64,000 nt of DNA from Cymbidium sinense (Eukaryota > Streptophyta > Magnoliopsida > Asparagales > Orchidaceae), in NCBI GenBank assembly GCA_021442155.1, contig CM038221.1, forward strand, positions 41,425,648 to 41,489,647, given 5' to 3'. The position numbers and the translations under genes were made by a program. Below are positions 12,351 through 25,789 of the stretch, in pieces. Each line of letters begins with the position of its first letter. Position 1 is the first letter of the stretch. The notes under the pieces were generated by a model. That model searched no databases and was not told where the DNA came from. It was given only the letters and a program-made list of their open reading frames with translations.

Positions 12351-12404
12351 AGAAAAAGATTCAGTAGACTTCATATTGAATTAGTTACTAGGAGTGGAAG
12401 GAAT

Positions 12405-13860
12405 TGTTTAAGTTAACATAATTGATGATTTGATTTCAAGTTGTTTAGATGATTTGTAAGTTTTATTTCATTTCATTTGATTTACACTTACTATCTAAGT
12501 GTTATAAAGAGAGGAAAGAGGCTTATCCATCCCTACCTTAAGTTGATTTTTAAAGCATATTTTTATGATTTGGTTTATTTTAATAAATCATTTATTAAAT
12601 ATTTTATTAATCTTTAGTTTAGGTTAATCTTAAAGAATCCTATTCAACATGAAAGACATCTTAAGATTAATGGTTGAATTACCATCACATAGAATATCTT
12701 GAACCATTACTTTCAATCACCCATAACATGCATATGATTTAACACTTAGTATACCTACACATGCAATATATTTTAGCATACTTAAATGATTATGAATGCA
12801 TACATTTTGTAGAAAAGAGAATTCTCATTATTTAATCAAATACACACACATGTATAAAAGATGTAAACAAGTACGTGTCATTATTTAAACCAGAAAGTGA
12901 GATAATCAAATGACCTCATTGGGGCTACTTAAAATCTCATATTCTCGGGATGTCCTGACTATATACTTGTTATCTTAAATACATATGAATGTATACACAA
13001 CTATAAGGATGAAAATCATGCAAAAGATTATATTTTTGGTTGAATTATTTATACATGCAAAGTAAAGCTCTATCCAAATTCTAATACAGGTATATAGGAA
13101 TAAAATTAAATAAGTATGTGCCTTTGTTAACCAAAGAAGTGAAAAAATCAAATGACCTCATTGGGGCTACTTAAAGCCTCATATTTTCGGGATGACCATA
13201 CTATATACTTATTATCATTCAAATATTTGTAAATCCATATATGAACAAAGGAAAGAAAGCACTACATTTACATGCAATACAATTAGTATGCTTAAATGAT
13301 TATGATGCATGTGTTTTTAGTAGAAAAGAGGATTCTCATTCTTTAATCAAATATACATACACATGTATAAAAGATGTAAGCAAGTACGTGCCATTATTTA
13401 AACCAGAGAAGTGAGATAATCAAATGATCTCCTTGGGGATACTTAAAGCCTCATATTCTGGGATGTTTAGACTATATACTTGCTATCTTAAATACATATG
13501 AATGTATATACAACTATAATAATGAAAATCATGCAAAAGATTATATTTTTGGTTGAATTATTTATACATGCAAAGTAAAGATCTATCCAAATTCTAATAT
13601 AAGTATACATAGAATGAAATTAAATAAGTATGTGCCTTTATTAACCAAGGAAGTGAGATAATAAAATGATCTTCTTAGGGCTACTTAAAGCCTCATATTC
13701 TCGGGATGTCCAAAATATATACTTATTATCATTCAAACATATGTAAATACATATATAAATATAGGAAAGAAAGCATTACTTTCACATGCTTAACCTATAA
13801 ACACATGCAAATCCTATATAGATTTATAACTACTATCATTCCAAATGTTATTATCAATTG
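12405..13860 (+). repeat. left arm of a giant inverted repeat, with dimeric tandem repeats
   Basis: The sequence is the reverse complement of about 17,870-19,080. Landmarks pair one by one: CTAAGTGTTATAAAGAG (12,512) with its complement at about 18,960; CATGAAAGACATCTTAAGATTAATG (12,650) with 18,800; and the CCTCATATTCTCGGGATG blocks with their complements. Inside the arm the block containing GGGGCTACTTAAAGCCTCATA occurs four times (about 12,920, 13,160, 13,435, 13,680), period roughly 240-275 bp. Copies 1 and 3 resemble each other, as do 2 and 4, so the true unit is a dimer of about 515 bp. No coding potential was seen. Confidence 0.8.
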
Positions 13861-16800
13861 TTGATCTCACTTTTGGTGAGTTCTCAATCTCCTCATCTTA
13901 GACTTAGGAGCCTTCTAGACACTAAGGCTTTCCTAATCATAAGACACTTCTAGCACTTAGGTGAACACTTAACCTAAGCCTAGAGACTTAGAAGGGTTAA
14001 TCATAAGATTAGACTATGCCTTAGGGATTAGGATAACCCCTACCCTACAACCCAAATCCAATCCAGATTCACCCTATTAAACCTATAATCAAACTCAATT
14101 TAAAACCCAAATCCAATCCAGATTCACCCTATCAAACCTACAATAGAACTCATATCAAGTCCAAATCTAAATCTAAAATTCCAAGCCAAATGAATGAAAC
14201 CCATGATCAAATCCAAATCTAAGCCATGTGAATCAACCTTCATGAACTTAGCCAAAATCCAAATCAAATCAATCCAAAATCAATTTATTTTCTCATAATC
14301 AATTTGTATCTTCAATTATCTTCTTGAATATAAATCAAATCTACATTCAAATGATCAACATGAAATTAAACTAAATCAAATTAAATTAAAACCCTTCTTA
14401 AGTCCTTTGAATCAATTTCATGAACTTAGCCAAAATCTCATCTAAATCAAACCAAATTCAATTGGTTTTCTCACAAATCAAATATTCCATCTATCACAAT
14501 TCCAAATATAAATGAAATCTATAATCATCAAGCCAAGTCAAAATCAACCCAAGTCAAACCCAACTTAGCATATTTGACTTGAAATATTCAAATAAACCAA
14601 AACTCATTTGAACCCAAATCAATTATAATTGTATTTATATATCAGTGACAAATCCATATATAAACTCAACTGAATCAAACTCAACCCAAAATCAATCTAA
14701 CTAAGCCCAATTGACTCACTAAGCCTAAATGACCTATTGAACCCAACTTGACCTAAAGGGTCAAGCCAACCTAAAACCTAATAAAATTTAAATTGAACTT
14801 AACCAAAACTCACAACACATTCCAAATGATCATCCAAACCCAAGCCAAGCCATGACATAAGCCAATTTGACCAATTTGGTCAAATTGGTCCACTTAACTC
14901 ATTTGACCCAAATAAATTCAAATGAATCAAAATCAAATATAAACCAAATTAAACCAAACTAACAAACCAACACGTCACAAATGATCATATGAACTTGAAT
15001 CAACCCTTGGTTTAACCCAATTTGATCAATTGGTCAAATGAACTCCAAATGACCTAAAATTTGGCCCAACTCACTTTTGACTCATTTCAAATCTATCCAA
15101 ATCAAATCAATACCAAATGACCATTCTACTTTGGATCAAGGGTATCACATAAGACAAATCACCTATGTAAGTGGTCATTTTCTTTCCTTGGCCACTTAGC
15201 ACCCTCCTAATTGTCCACCTAGGCACCTAGGACATTGCCCAACCTGACCCAAGAGGTGGTTGGGTTAGCCATGACTCATGGGGAGGTGAATTCACCTCAC
15301 CTCCCCCATTAGAGCATTTGAAACTCATAAGACACCTACTAATCCCTCTTGGCAGCCACCTCCCAAGCCTTGACCAGCCAAACCAAGTCACCTATGATGA
15401 TTCCCTACCATTCCCAACCACCCCAAGCCATAGGACACCCACTATGAGCCAAAATCACAATGAGTGGTGATTTTCAGCCACCATTAAGCACAAAGGAAAA
15501 GAGGCACTATAGGCATTCAATTTCTGCATTAGAGAAGGTCTAGGAACTCCAATGAACCAACAAAAACCATTCCCCACTTCCTTTGGACTAGAAAAACACC
15601 AAAACTGAGTGGATTATGGTGAGGAGACGACACCCATTGGTGGATACAACATTCCAAGGGGAGGAAAAAGTCTAGATTCATCCCATGGTTTCATCTCACA
15701 TCCAAGAGTGTGCTCAGATCAACACATCCGCCAAAAATTATCTTCAGGGAGGTAATTTTCAAATCCTTTAATTGGTTGTAAGATCTCTTATTTATGACGA
15801 TGTTTGCTTAATTTTAGGAATTTCCATTAGGAAATCCTTGCATTCTTCATTTCACATGATTTCAATGCAAAAATAGAAGTTTTCTGGCGAGAATCGATGT
15901 GAAATCGAGCCCAAAATGGACCCTGTTCGATTTCCCATTTCCTGCTCGGTTCACCTATTCGGGTGTTATTTCCATCTATTTTTGGGGAAGAAAAGTAGCA
16001 GCCATCAGATCTCCCATTGATGGGGATAGACCGCTGCGATTAAAATAAAATCCCATTGATTTTGGCCCTCGATCGTGCGTTTGATTGGATCGTCCGATCT
16101 GCGATCGGACGGTCCACGCATTCTCGTCATTCTCGCTCAAAGACCGCACGGCCCAATCCATTGTTGCCACGTGGAACCATGCAGCTCAATCATTCAGTAA
16201 TGTGTGGAACCTTGTTGTCCAGTCAATGCTACGCAACGTTGACCAGGTTAAGTAGAAAATTCAGGGTTTTTTGCATTTAAAAATTAATGAAATCACCTGA
16301 AACTTCAAAAATTCTTAGAAAATAAAATACTCAAAAAAAATTAAAATAAAATCTCTTTGGATTTATCTTTTTGAGAGAAATTCAACAAATCCAAAATCCC
16401 TAATTTTTATTGAGTATTTTGAGTTTAATTTAGATTTTAGTAAAAATCAAACTTCATTAATTAATCTAAAAATACAAATCAGATTGATCTGAAATTTTTA
16501 GAGATTGTAAATAAAGTTAAAATATACCTACCATAAAAATTTCAAGTAAAAAAAATTTCTAGAATGGGAGATATTGAATTTTGAAGCTTAAATAGTCTGT
16601 TTTAGTATAATAGATTAATAGGCTTTATAAAAATTATGAAAATTATTGAAATTGACTGAAATTTTGAAAAATTATATAAACTCATAGAGAAATCATAAAA
16701 ATAAAAATAAATTTTCATTTTGAAGGTATTTTAGAGGAGAATTTATGAAAAATATTTTTAATTAAATTTGAATAGTAATTAAGGCTTAATTAAGGTTTAA

Positions 16801-17850
16801 TTACAAAAATAATTAACTTAATTACTCTTTAAATACATAAGTAATTAATCCCAAACTTTTTGTTAATTCAATGGGATGATCTCTGCCTCCCATGATTTTA
16901 TTAGGATTTATTGCTTAATTAATTAAGAAAATTAACTAATTAAGCTCTAATCACTTTTTAAAATTAATTAATAATTAATTAATCCCATGAAAAGTAATAA
17001 ATTAATTAATTAAGTGGTTAATTTTTGTTTAACAGTGAATGAACCCATGGGATAAGATTAGAGCCTCCTTCCTAATCTATTTCCATACGTTCATTTCATT
17101 AATTAAATTAATCAAGGTAATCACATGGAACCTCAATTAATGAAGTCCAATTAATGAGTCTTGGGTAGACCCTTGGGTGTTCAACCTTCAGAAATTATAA
17201 ATTAACTACATGTGGAGTATAAAATATAATTAAGTTTCTTAATTAATTAATTAATGATTGAGCCAATTAAGCCCTTTTCATTTCTTAGGATCATTGCTGA
17301 TTTAATTTTTAATGTATGTTCATATCATATTGGCTCATAATTATTTGAGTAATTATATTAAGGTAACATAAAAAAGAGTTAATTAATGGATTTAATGCAT
17401 ATTACAACCTAATTAACTCATAAAATCAACATAATCATATTTCATTAAATAAATTTAATTAATAAATATGGGAATGGGTTAGGATCAACAAGTCTCCTCT
17501 CACATCCTTAAATCAAATCAAAACATGAGATTAAAAATGACATTAAAGAAGCTTTGGTTAATCTTAAATGATTTTATTTGATATGATTGTCCTTAGGAAT
17601 TAATTTAATTGAATTAAATCATATGTTTATGTTTATTTATTCATTTCCAGTCATATTAAATATTGTATGTCATTTGAAATCATGCATTCATCTTTTCAAA
17701 GTTAAATTAAATCAAATGATTTTTCTTTATGTAAAGCTTGCATGTGTTGATTTAATCTAATATATGTGTGGCTATTATCACTACTAAATCCAAATATATT
17801 TTTAAGAAGTTTATAAATGAATAGTAATGAGTGTTATGATGCTAAATGCA
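13860..17850 (+). repeat. core of the inverted-repeat structure (copy A)
   Basis: About 4 kb between the arms, non-coding. It consists of a segment (13.86-15.2 kb) of degenerate AATCAAACCCAAATC-like sequence, a GC-richer segment (15.2-16.25 kb) and a very AT-rich segment full of TTAATTAA (16.3-17.5 kb). The same order, reversed, is found at 24,606-21,135 (copy B). Matching landmarks include ATCATGGGAGGCAGAGATC, which appears inverted at 16,873-16,893 and direct at about 22,139, and the CTTAGGAGCC/CTTAACCTAAGCC end block (13.9 kb against 24.5 kb). It may be a long LTR or the core of a foldback-type element; no protein supports either. Confidence 0.7.
16091..16111. other. GC-rich perfect hairpin in copy A core
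   Basis: CGTCCGATC and GATCGGACG are perfect 9-bp arms around the loop TGC. Extending to 12 bp costs one mismatch. It sits in the GC-richest part of the core, where a promoter would be expected if the core is an LTR. No function can be claimed. Confidence 0.5.
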
Positions 17851-17869
17851 TGTGCTTATAGCTTAGACA

Positions 17870-19080
17870 TGTGAGGTAAAAGTTTATTTTCTTAATTCAT
17901 ATGTAGTTTTACATGTGTTTGAATGTTAATAAATATATAGTTGAGACATTCCGAGAACACGAGGCTTTAGTTAGCCCCAAAGAGGTCATTTGATTACCTC
18001 CCTTTTCTGGTTAATAGTGATGTGTACTTATTTGATTTCATTTACATGTATTCCTACATTAGAATTTGGATAAGACTTTACTCCATATGCATAAATATTT
18101 CAATCAAATAAAAATACAACCTTTGCATGGTTTGCCTTCTTTTATTTATGCATACATCCATATGTATTTTAAAAAAGAAAATATTTAGTGTGGACGTCCC
18201 GGGAATACACGGCTTTAAGTAGCCCCAAGGAGGTTATTTGATTACCTCACTTTCTTGGTTAACAATAACATGTACTAGCTTATGTCTCTTATATATGTGT
18301 GTGTGTATTTAATTATGAAATTAGAACCCCTTTTCTTTTACCAAAAATACATGCATTCATAATTATTTAAGTTGTTGAATTAATTAATTATGTGATTGGG
18401 AGTTCTCTTTCTTATGTTCATGTATGCAAATTTAAATATATTTAAATGCAAGTGAGTATATAGTCTGGACATCCCTAGAATTTGAGGCTTTAGCCAAGGA
18501 GGTCATTTGATTACATCACTTCCCTGGTTAACAATGACACGTACTTATTTAATTTCATCCTTATGTATTTTTATATAAGAATTTGGATAGAGCTTTAAAA
18601 TCAATATGATTAAATAATTCAATCAAATGAAAAATATAAACTTTAAAAATGCATGTTCACATCCATCATCTAAGTGTGCTAAAATCTATTCTATGTGTAG
18701 GTTTACTTAGGATTTATTAATATGCATGTTACATGTGATGGAAAGAATGATTTAACATATGTCATGTGTTAGTAATTCAATCAAATTAATTTTAAGATGC
18801 CTTTCATATTGAATGAGATTATTTAAAGCGAACCTAAACTTAGGATTAATTTAAAATGTATAATAAACCATTCACTAAAGAGAACTAAATCAAATTAACA
18901 TGCTTTAGAAAGTAGCTTAAGGTAGAAATGAAAGAGGGAAATCCTCTTTTCTTCTTTTTATAACACTTAGTTGGTAAGTGTAATCAAATGAAAATAAAAG
19001 AAAACATAAGTTAAAATTCTCAAATCAATTAAATAACTTCAAGTGAAACCAACCCTTTATGTTAAATTAAATCTTTCTAT
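17870..19080 (-). repeat. right arm of the giant inverted repeat
   Basis: Reverse complement of the left arm. The tandem block (AGCCCCAAGGAGGTCATTTG and relatives) occurs three times, near 17,970, 18,220 and 18,490. Homology continues outward through AACACTTAGTTGGTAAGTG (about 18,965) to about 19,080 and fades there. It is shorter than the left arm because one tandem unit is missing. Confidence 0.8.
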
Positions 19081-21134
19081 ACTTAGAGAACTACAACTCT
19101 AATGCCTAACAAGACATACCACACAAGCCTTAATACACATTAGAATTAAGTCACTACTTCTAACTTTATGTTAGGGCGGTGCTTGATATGATGTATATTT
19201 TATTTTGTGATGTATTATTATAAACTGGATGTTAGGGTGTATGCTTCGTAGACTGGATGGTACGCGTGATTAGTTTAATCATATTTTTTGCATGAGATTA
19301 TGCTTAAGGATCCGCTTAAAAAAATATAAATTCTCTTTTTTCAGGTTGCTTAAGCCTCTAAGCATAATCAAAGTTAGGACAGATGGGCTTGGTTACCCAG
19401 GGTGCTAAGTCCAAATTATGATTAATTGCTTGGGATTATATGTATGTTTATCTAACATTTATTTTGCAGGTGTAGTTAGATTTACTTTTTCAATTTTTAA
19501 TATAATTTTGCATTAGGAATTAGGATTAATCATATGGGGGTTAGGATGAGTAGTGGCTAGAAGGCTTTGTCCTGGGAGGCCCTATGATGCCTTTGAAGCA
19601 AGCCCATCCAAATCAAAGAATGAGGAAGATACATGAAGACATGAAGACCCCCATAGCATTTTATAAGTTATAATTATTATTTTGTAATTTTAGGTTGTAT
19701 AAGGGAAGAGCTCGACTACTTATCTTTTCTTTTTTGATTTGTATGGTGGTACCTGATCACATCAACCTTTTATTCTTTCACGATAGTTATAGAAATTGGT
19801 TGATGATTTTTTTAGAATGTGTATTAGAAATGACATATTTTTCATAGTTTCTTATGATTGATGCTTTAATGTGTGGCCTGGATGTGATTAGGATCTTAGG
19901 ATAAAAATCAATCTTTTACCCAACTAACTCATAACTAAAATTTTCTATAACTCATAACCTCACCATAAAGCCCAAGTATTAAACAAGATAATTAAAAGAT
20001 TTAGCAACCCCTTATTTAAATGGTTGAATATTTCACAACATACATATCATATTATTTCACTCTTAAAAATATGGGATTTTCATCCTTGCACGATAAGGGA
20101 ATGCTTGACCTGTGAGGGCATCCCTTGCAATGGAAAACACCCCCTTCTCGCTGACTTAGCCAACAATCTTATTGCATAATGCATATAGGCATCAAAATCC
20201 TAAATCCTTTGTCAAAATGAAGTGTTAAATTTTAAATAAAACTTTTTAAAAAATTTGCATTATATTAAGTCATTGTTCATACCACTCATGCTCTAGTCTC
20301 TTAGGGAGTGAGTTTAAGGACTTTTATCTCTTTCTAAATAAATAACAACTCAACTATCTTGCAATTTCATATGAATGGACCACATGGTTTTAAAATCATA
20401 GGAGGAGTTAGCAGGTTGCCACTCCAAGCGGTTGTAAACCCAACAGTCGGGTGATTTATCCTCTCTTGTAGAGATAAACTATGTACCCATCTTCGCTTAG
20501 ACTTAGGTCATGCTTTAGCTTATACCAAAGCTTCCTATATTTAGGATCCGAACTATTTCCTTCACTAACATAAATCCTCACCTCTTAGGCATTTCCACAA
20601 TCTTGTGTTGGTGAATTATAAGCCTAGTAATCTAATAAAATTTCAACTTAAATAGAATAAATCTCTTCAAACTTCAAATATGTACAACCCAATTATAGGA
20701 TAGATTAGAATGCTCACTAGGCTTCCTTATATCATGAGCATTTCCTACCTATTCTCCTTGGCATCCAAAATAAGTATTCTCATTTAAGTTTCCTAATTGA
20801 ATTTTCAAATATAACTAATTCTTTGATAGTCTAGCCTTGAAATCATTGGAGACCCTAATTATCTACTTTAATCGAGAGTATTCTTAAGGGATTTCATCTC
20901 TTAAGATATAATTAACTATGGGAGCTTGCCTCCATAGGGAACTTAACAAACCCCGCTTAAAATAAACCCTGCTTTACTCTTCCATGTAAAATAGGGAAAA
21001 AATCTCAGTAGATTTGAAAAACCCCTTAAGAGTCCTTATTGGGTGATTAGGTCATTATAGTGGTGATTTTTATCTTTTGAGATGATGCACTATTCTTTAA
21101 TATGCATCACTTCAATAAGTACCAGACTCGTGGT
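19080..21134. other. non-coding segment between copies A and B
   Basis: No gene recognised. The part at about 20,870-21,010 (AATCGAGAGTA ... AACTATGGGA ... TTGC-TC-ATAG ... AAATAAAC ... TAGGGAAAA-TCT) resembles 50,130-50,345, showing that this segment belongs to a repeat family present at least twice in the window. The region 21,068-21,115 has ATGATGCACTATT paired with AATATGCATCACT, a small imperfect palindrome. Confidence 0.5.
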
Positions 21135-24100
21135 GTCCCACATCTCAAAATAATCATTACATTAATTTATAACTTCTTAAATAATAAATATTAATTTATT
21201 AGTGATAATAATAGTACACATATAATAAGATTAAGTCAACACATGCAATTTTACATAAGTAAAATTCATTTGATTTTGAAAATATGAATGCATGGCATCA
21301 CATGGCATACAACATTTAATGTTACTGAAAAGGAATAGCCAAACATTTTCACATAATTCGTTCAACTATACTAATTACTAAAGGCAATCACATTAAATAA
21401 AATCATTTAAAGAAAACCAAAGATTCTTATTAATATGATTTGGATTTTAATTGAACTTAAAGAGGAGACATCATTTGCTATTTTTTTATCATATTCCCAT
21501 GTTAGTAATCTTAATTTATTTAAGGAAAGATAGTTAAGTAGTTTTTATGAATTAATTAAGTTGAACCATTAAGCAATCTATTTAGTTACCCTTTCCTATG
21601 CTTCTTTAGTTTAATTAACCATTTAATCATGAGCCATAAATGATATGCACATGAGAAAAAAGTAAAATTGCAATGCTCCTAAATGACCTAATGCAATTGG
21701 CTCATGATTACAGATTAAATAAATTAAAGAGTCTAATTAAGTACTTTTATGATTTTCTTACACTTATGGGTTAATCATAATTTTTAAGGGTCTTTATGTT
21801 ATTGAACACATAAAGAGGAACCCTTAATTTAAATATTGATTATCTGAAGTGATTAGCATTTTAATTTGATTTGATTTCATTATTAATTACTTAATTAATC
21901 TCTTAATTAAACCTCACTTTAATTAACTCTCTTTAATTGAAATGAATTTGGAAAAATAATTAGGAAAGAGATCCTAATCACTCTCCCTCATCATCTCACT
22001 ATTAATCAGTGGTTGATGAACTTTAATTAATTAATTTTTACTTGTTGGAGTTTTAAATAATCATTAAATTAATTAAGAGAGTAATTAAAGTTTGAATTTC
22101 AAATTTTCTAATTACAAGGCCAATAAATCCCAAAGAAAATCATGGGAGGCAGAGATCCACTAAATCATCATACCAAATTTACTATTAATTGCCCAAGTAA
22201 TTAAAGCTTAATAAAGCTAATTAAGAAAATATTCAAACCCTAATTAAGCTTTAATCATTATTCAAAATTTGATGGAATTATTTTATTGGGCTTGTGAGGG
22301 CTTAGGATTAACTCCAAAACGTTCAAGAGGGAGATCTAAAGGGATCTAACAATGTGGGATTCACAAAAAAACATGATTTCTTTCACGAAAGACCAACACC
22401 TAAAGGGATTTCTATGGTTTGCCGAAAAATACCTCATCGGAGCTCAAGGCCCGGTGGTCGATTGGTAGCTTCTTGAAAGGCATCCCTATTGAGAAGCTTC
22501 ATGCCTTGACTCCGTCGGTGGCTCATGGGCCAAACAACAGAAATCTCAGAGTTGGTCTTCAGTCTTATCGAATCGATTTGTTTCTCCTCGCTGGAGCTTG
22601 ATGAATGTGTGGGTGAAATTAATTTGAGAACGGTTGAGTTTGATAGGAGTTGGATGGAATAAGTGCTCTATTTTGCTCAGTTTTGACATTACCGGCGATG
22701 GGGAGGCTTTAGGAACTTGGTGAAAGCTCTGGGAGACTCGTTTTCACTCACACTAGCTCTAGGAATGCCCTCTATACCTGTTTGAATCGAGATGAGGAGA
22801 GTATACCCTCTCTCCCTCCAATCTGATGTCTTGGATTGGTTCTAAAATTTGTAGGTGTCCAGCCAACGGAAGAGCCAACGCAAGCGGCCGTGGTTGGTAG
22901 GGAGGTGCTGAGGTGGCTCAGTTTGAGTGGGTGAGTGAGGGAAGTTGGCTGCCAAGGACTAAGGTGGTTTGTCCTTGTTCTCCAAGTGTTCCAATGGGAA
23001 TAGATGGGTTACCTCACCTTCACTTGGCTCATGGTTGACCCAATAAATTTTAGGTTAGGTGAGCTAGTGGTTCTCATGATCAATTTGAGCTTAAGGTGGC
23101 TGCTAAGGGTATGAGAGTGAGTTTGACCATCCAAGAATGGGTTTCGTCTCATTTGGCAGGGTTTACCCAGTGGGTAATGAGTTAATTCGAGTTTGATTTT
23201 GGTTGGGTTGGATTTGGGCTAACCCATGGTGACTCAAGGATGGGTCATGCCAAATTTGAATGGGTTTGGGCTTAGTTTGATTGGGTTTTGGTCAATTTGG
23301 CCCATGCAGGTCAAATTGAGCTATGTTGGATTAAGTTGATCAATTGGTCAAATTGAGATAATCATAGGTTGAGACAAGTTCAAATGATCATTTGGGATGT
23401 TTGGGTTCAATTGGTTTGATTTGATTTTGAGTAAATTTGAATTTGACTTATATGGGTCAAATAGGCTAAGTTGACCAATTTGATTAAATTAAAATTGACC
23501 AAATTGACTTGGGTGAGGTGCTGGTTTAGATTCAATTGATCATTTGAAGATAGTTGTAGGTCTTGATTTCAATCAAATTAGATTTAGGAATGATTTAGAC
23601 TAATTTGATCATTTAGGTCAATTTGGGCTAAATGGGTCAATTGGGTTGACTTGGTCAAATTGGGTTCAACTAAGGGTTGGGTCATGTTCAATAATCAATT
23701 TCAGATGAATTTGAGTTATTGGTTATAATCAATTTGGATTAGAATTTGATTTGGCGTAATTTGGCTCTTTAACTCAAATTGGGTCAACTTGGGTTAAAGA
23801 TCAATTGGATTTGGCTTGGCTCAATTGATGGTCAAGTCATGTTCAAGGATCAATTTGAAGTTGATATGAATCATTGGTTTCAATTGGTTTGAATTGGAAT
23901 GGGATTTGGTTCAATTTGGTTCATATAGACTAAATAGGTTTACTTGGGTCAATAACCAAAGGACTTTACAGATTTAGGTTTCAATCAAAATTGGATTAGT
24001 TCAAATAGGTATTGAGTTGGCTTCAAGTTGAATTAGGTTGAATTGAGTTTGATAATTGATTTAGGATTGATTGATAACTTTGACTGCAACTGATTTGGCT

Positions 24101-24606
24101 TTAATTGAATTTTGGCACACTTGGACACTTTTCAAATGGGCTATCTTGGGTGGTTGAATTGATTTGGTTGATTGGATTTTATTGTAGCTTTTGGTAGAGT
24201 TTGAAATGATGATTTAAATGGTTTGAAAAAATCAATTGAATTAGGTTTGATTAAAGGAATTTTGGCTAAGTCCATAGAGTTGGCTTAAAGGGTTAAGATG
24301 AATTTAAGTTATGAGCTTCAATCATTTGGCTTGAAATTTGGATATGAATTGGAATTCAATTAGGTTTTGATTGGATTAATTTGAGATTGGAGATAGGCAT
24401 GAGTATTGGTTAGCCATAAGATGGGTAAGCTTCCTAAGATCCTAAGACATAACCTAAACCTATGGCAATTCCTCATATGTCTCTAGGTTTGGGTTAAGTG
24501 TCCACTTAGTCATTAAAAGTGTTACATGATTAAGAAGATCCTAGTGTTTAGAAGACTCTTAGGTCGAAGATGAGAAGATTGAATCCTCACTCCAAAAATG
24601 AGGTCA
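21135..24606 (-). repeat. second copy (B) of the repeat core, inverted
   Basis: Reverse-complement relative of copy A core. Going from 24,606 down it matches A from 13,860 up: the block AGGTTTGGGTTAAGTGTCCAC (about 24,485) matches the complement of A at about 13,970. The CCATGATTT/GGAGGCAGAGATC block (22,140), the AGAGGAGAC block (21,465) and the ACACATGCAA block (21,240) follow in order. Homology stops at about 21,135, exactly where A passes into its tandem-repeat arm, so the arms are not part of copy B. Divergence is substantial; many indels. Confidence 0.7.
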
Positions 24607-25200
24607 ATACATCCCAATCTCTTTTCATTTCACAAATACGAACGTAGTCATTAATACAAACCATGTCTTCTTCTTGTCTGGAACTTCTCAATATATAATT
24701 CTTAATAAGATCATGACCTACACTATTGTCACTTAAACTAGGTTGTCCAATTGGAAGATCATCCATGTCATTACTATCCTCAGATGCAGTACTTGATTCA
24801 TTATTCATTATTTCATATTCATTATCAGACGCATAAGATGGTATAGGTTGCTCATTCGAATGTACATCAACAAGCATTGTGGTTCTGTAAAATAACCTTT
24901 AAGGTAATTAATATGTTTAGAAAAATAATAACGTTATTGGTAAAGAAAATTTCTATAAAAGAACTAATCGTGGTGCCAATTCCTCATAACTCGGTTGTAT
25001 CACAGTCGCTGATGAGAAAGTAAAGTCATGGACATAATCTGAAAAAATATTATGTTGCATGATAATAGTATCAACTGCAGATGAAGCATTATAGTAATGT
25101 TTGGCTTTAACATAAAATACTAATGTCTGACAAGAAGTTTCATCCAATATAATATCGTAGATTTCATCATCAGAAATTATTAGTGCTATGAATCTCGAGG
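24587..25200 (-). pseudogene. unidentified two-exon coding remnant, acidic
   Basis: Two minus-strand frames. One (25,147-24,953 and somewhat upstream) reads DETSCQTLVFYVKAKHYYN and ends ...PSYEELAPRL. The other (24,877-24,587) reads MLVDVHSNEQP ... and is rich in Asp, Glu and Ser (NESSTASEDSNDMDDLP). A sequence resembling a 3' splice site (TTATTTTACAG) lies just before the second. Together they look like exons of one protein with an acidic low-complexity linker, a layout seen in N-terminal regions of Mutator-type transposases, but I do not recognise a defining motif. The last codons enter sequence shared with copy A, so the 3' end was cut by that repeat. Confidence 0.35.
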
Positions 25201-25789
25201 CTATAGGGAAATGATATTTTAGATTAACTATAAAATTTTTGTATCATAGTGTAGTAACCTCAAATTTTTTATTTTAAATTGACCAAGTTCGTGTCATGAA
25301 ATTTTTATAGGATGATTTATATAATTTGGAATAAAATGATCATCAACGCACAGTTGCCCATCATAAAATTGGATAAAGGAGACCAACCCTTGACTCATTC
25401 TAAATTACAATTATTAACCAACTTACAATATTGAATGCCAAAATAAACATGCTTAAGTACATCGTTGTGTGCAAAGTTGAATCTAAAATCTAAATACCTC
25501 TAAGAACAAGTATTTGGAGTTCACTAATGCACATACATACTTATATGCAATTTCTCCATATTCACAACACTTTTGCAATAAACATCACTTAGGTAATCAT
25601 AAGAACCCTAAACATATATGAAAACTAAACTATATGTAATTTATTAATCATCACTTTTGTTTCTAAAGTCATATACAAATAGAATAATCATCTTAAAATA
25701 ATCTTACCCCTCTTAAATCTCAAGATTTAAGATTAATCTTTCAAAATTTTTTATACTTGACATATATCTTTTCAAAGAGTTGAAAAGCC

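Larger units (their letters stand above)
8590..12400 (-). mobile_element. degenerate Ty3/gypsy chromovirus (gag-PR-RT-RH-INT-chromodomain)
   Basis: On the minus strand, reading from 12,400 down, pieces appear in the canonical order: gag zinc knuckle (about 12,340), protease (about 12,080-11,850), RT (11,200-10,700), RNase H (10,554-10,354), integrase (9,870-9,100) and a chromodomain-like tail (8,740-8,600). Every domain carries stops and frameshifts. At the right end the gag is cut off at about 12,400, where the large inverted-repeat structure begins. This suggests that the latter inserted into the chromovirus or that the two recombined. LTRs were not recognised. Order and motifs make the identification firm even though no domain is intact. 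Confidence 0.85.
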
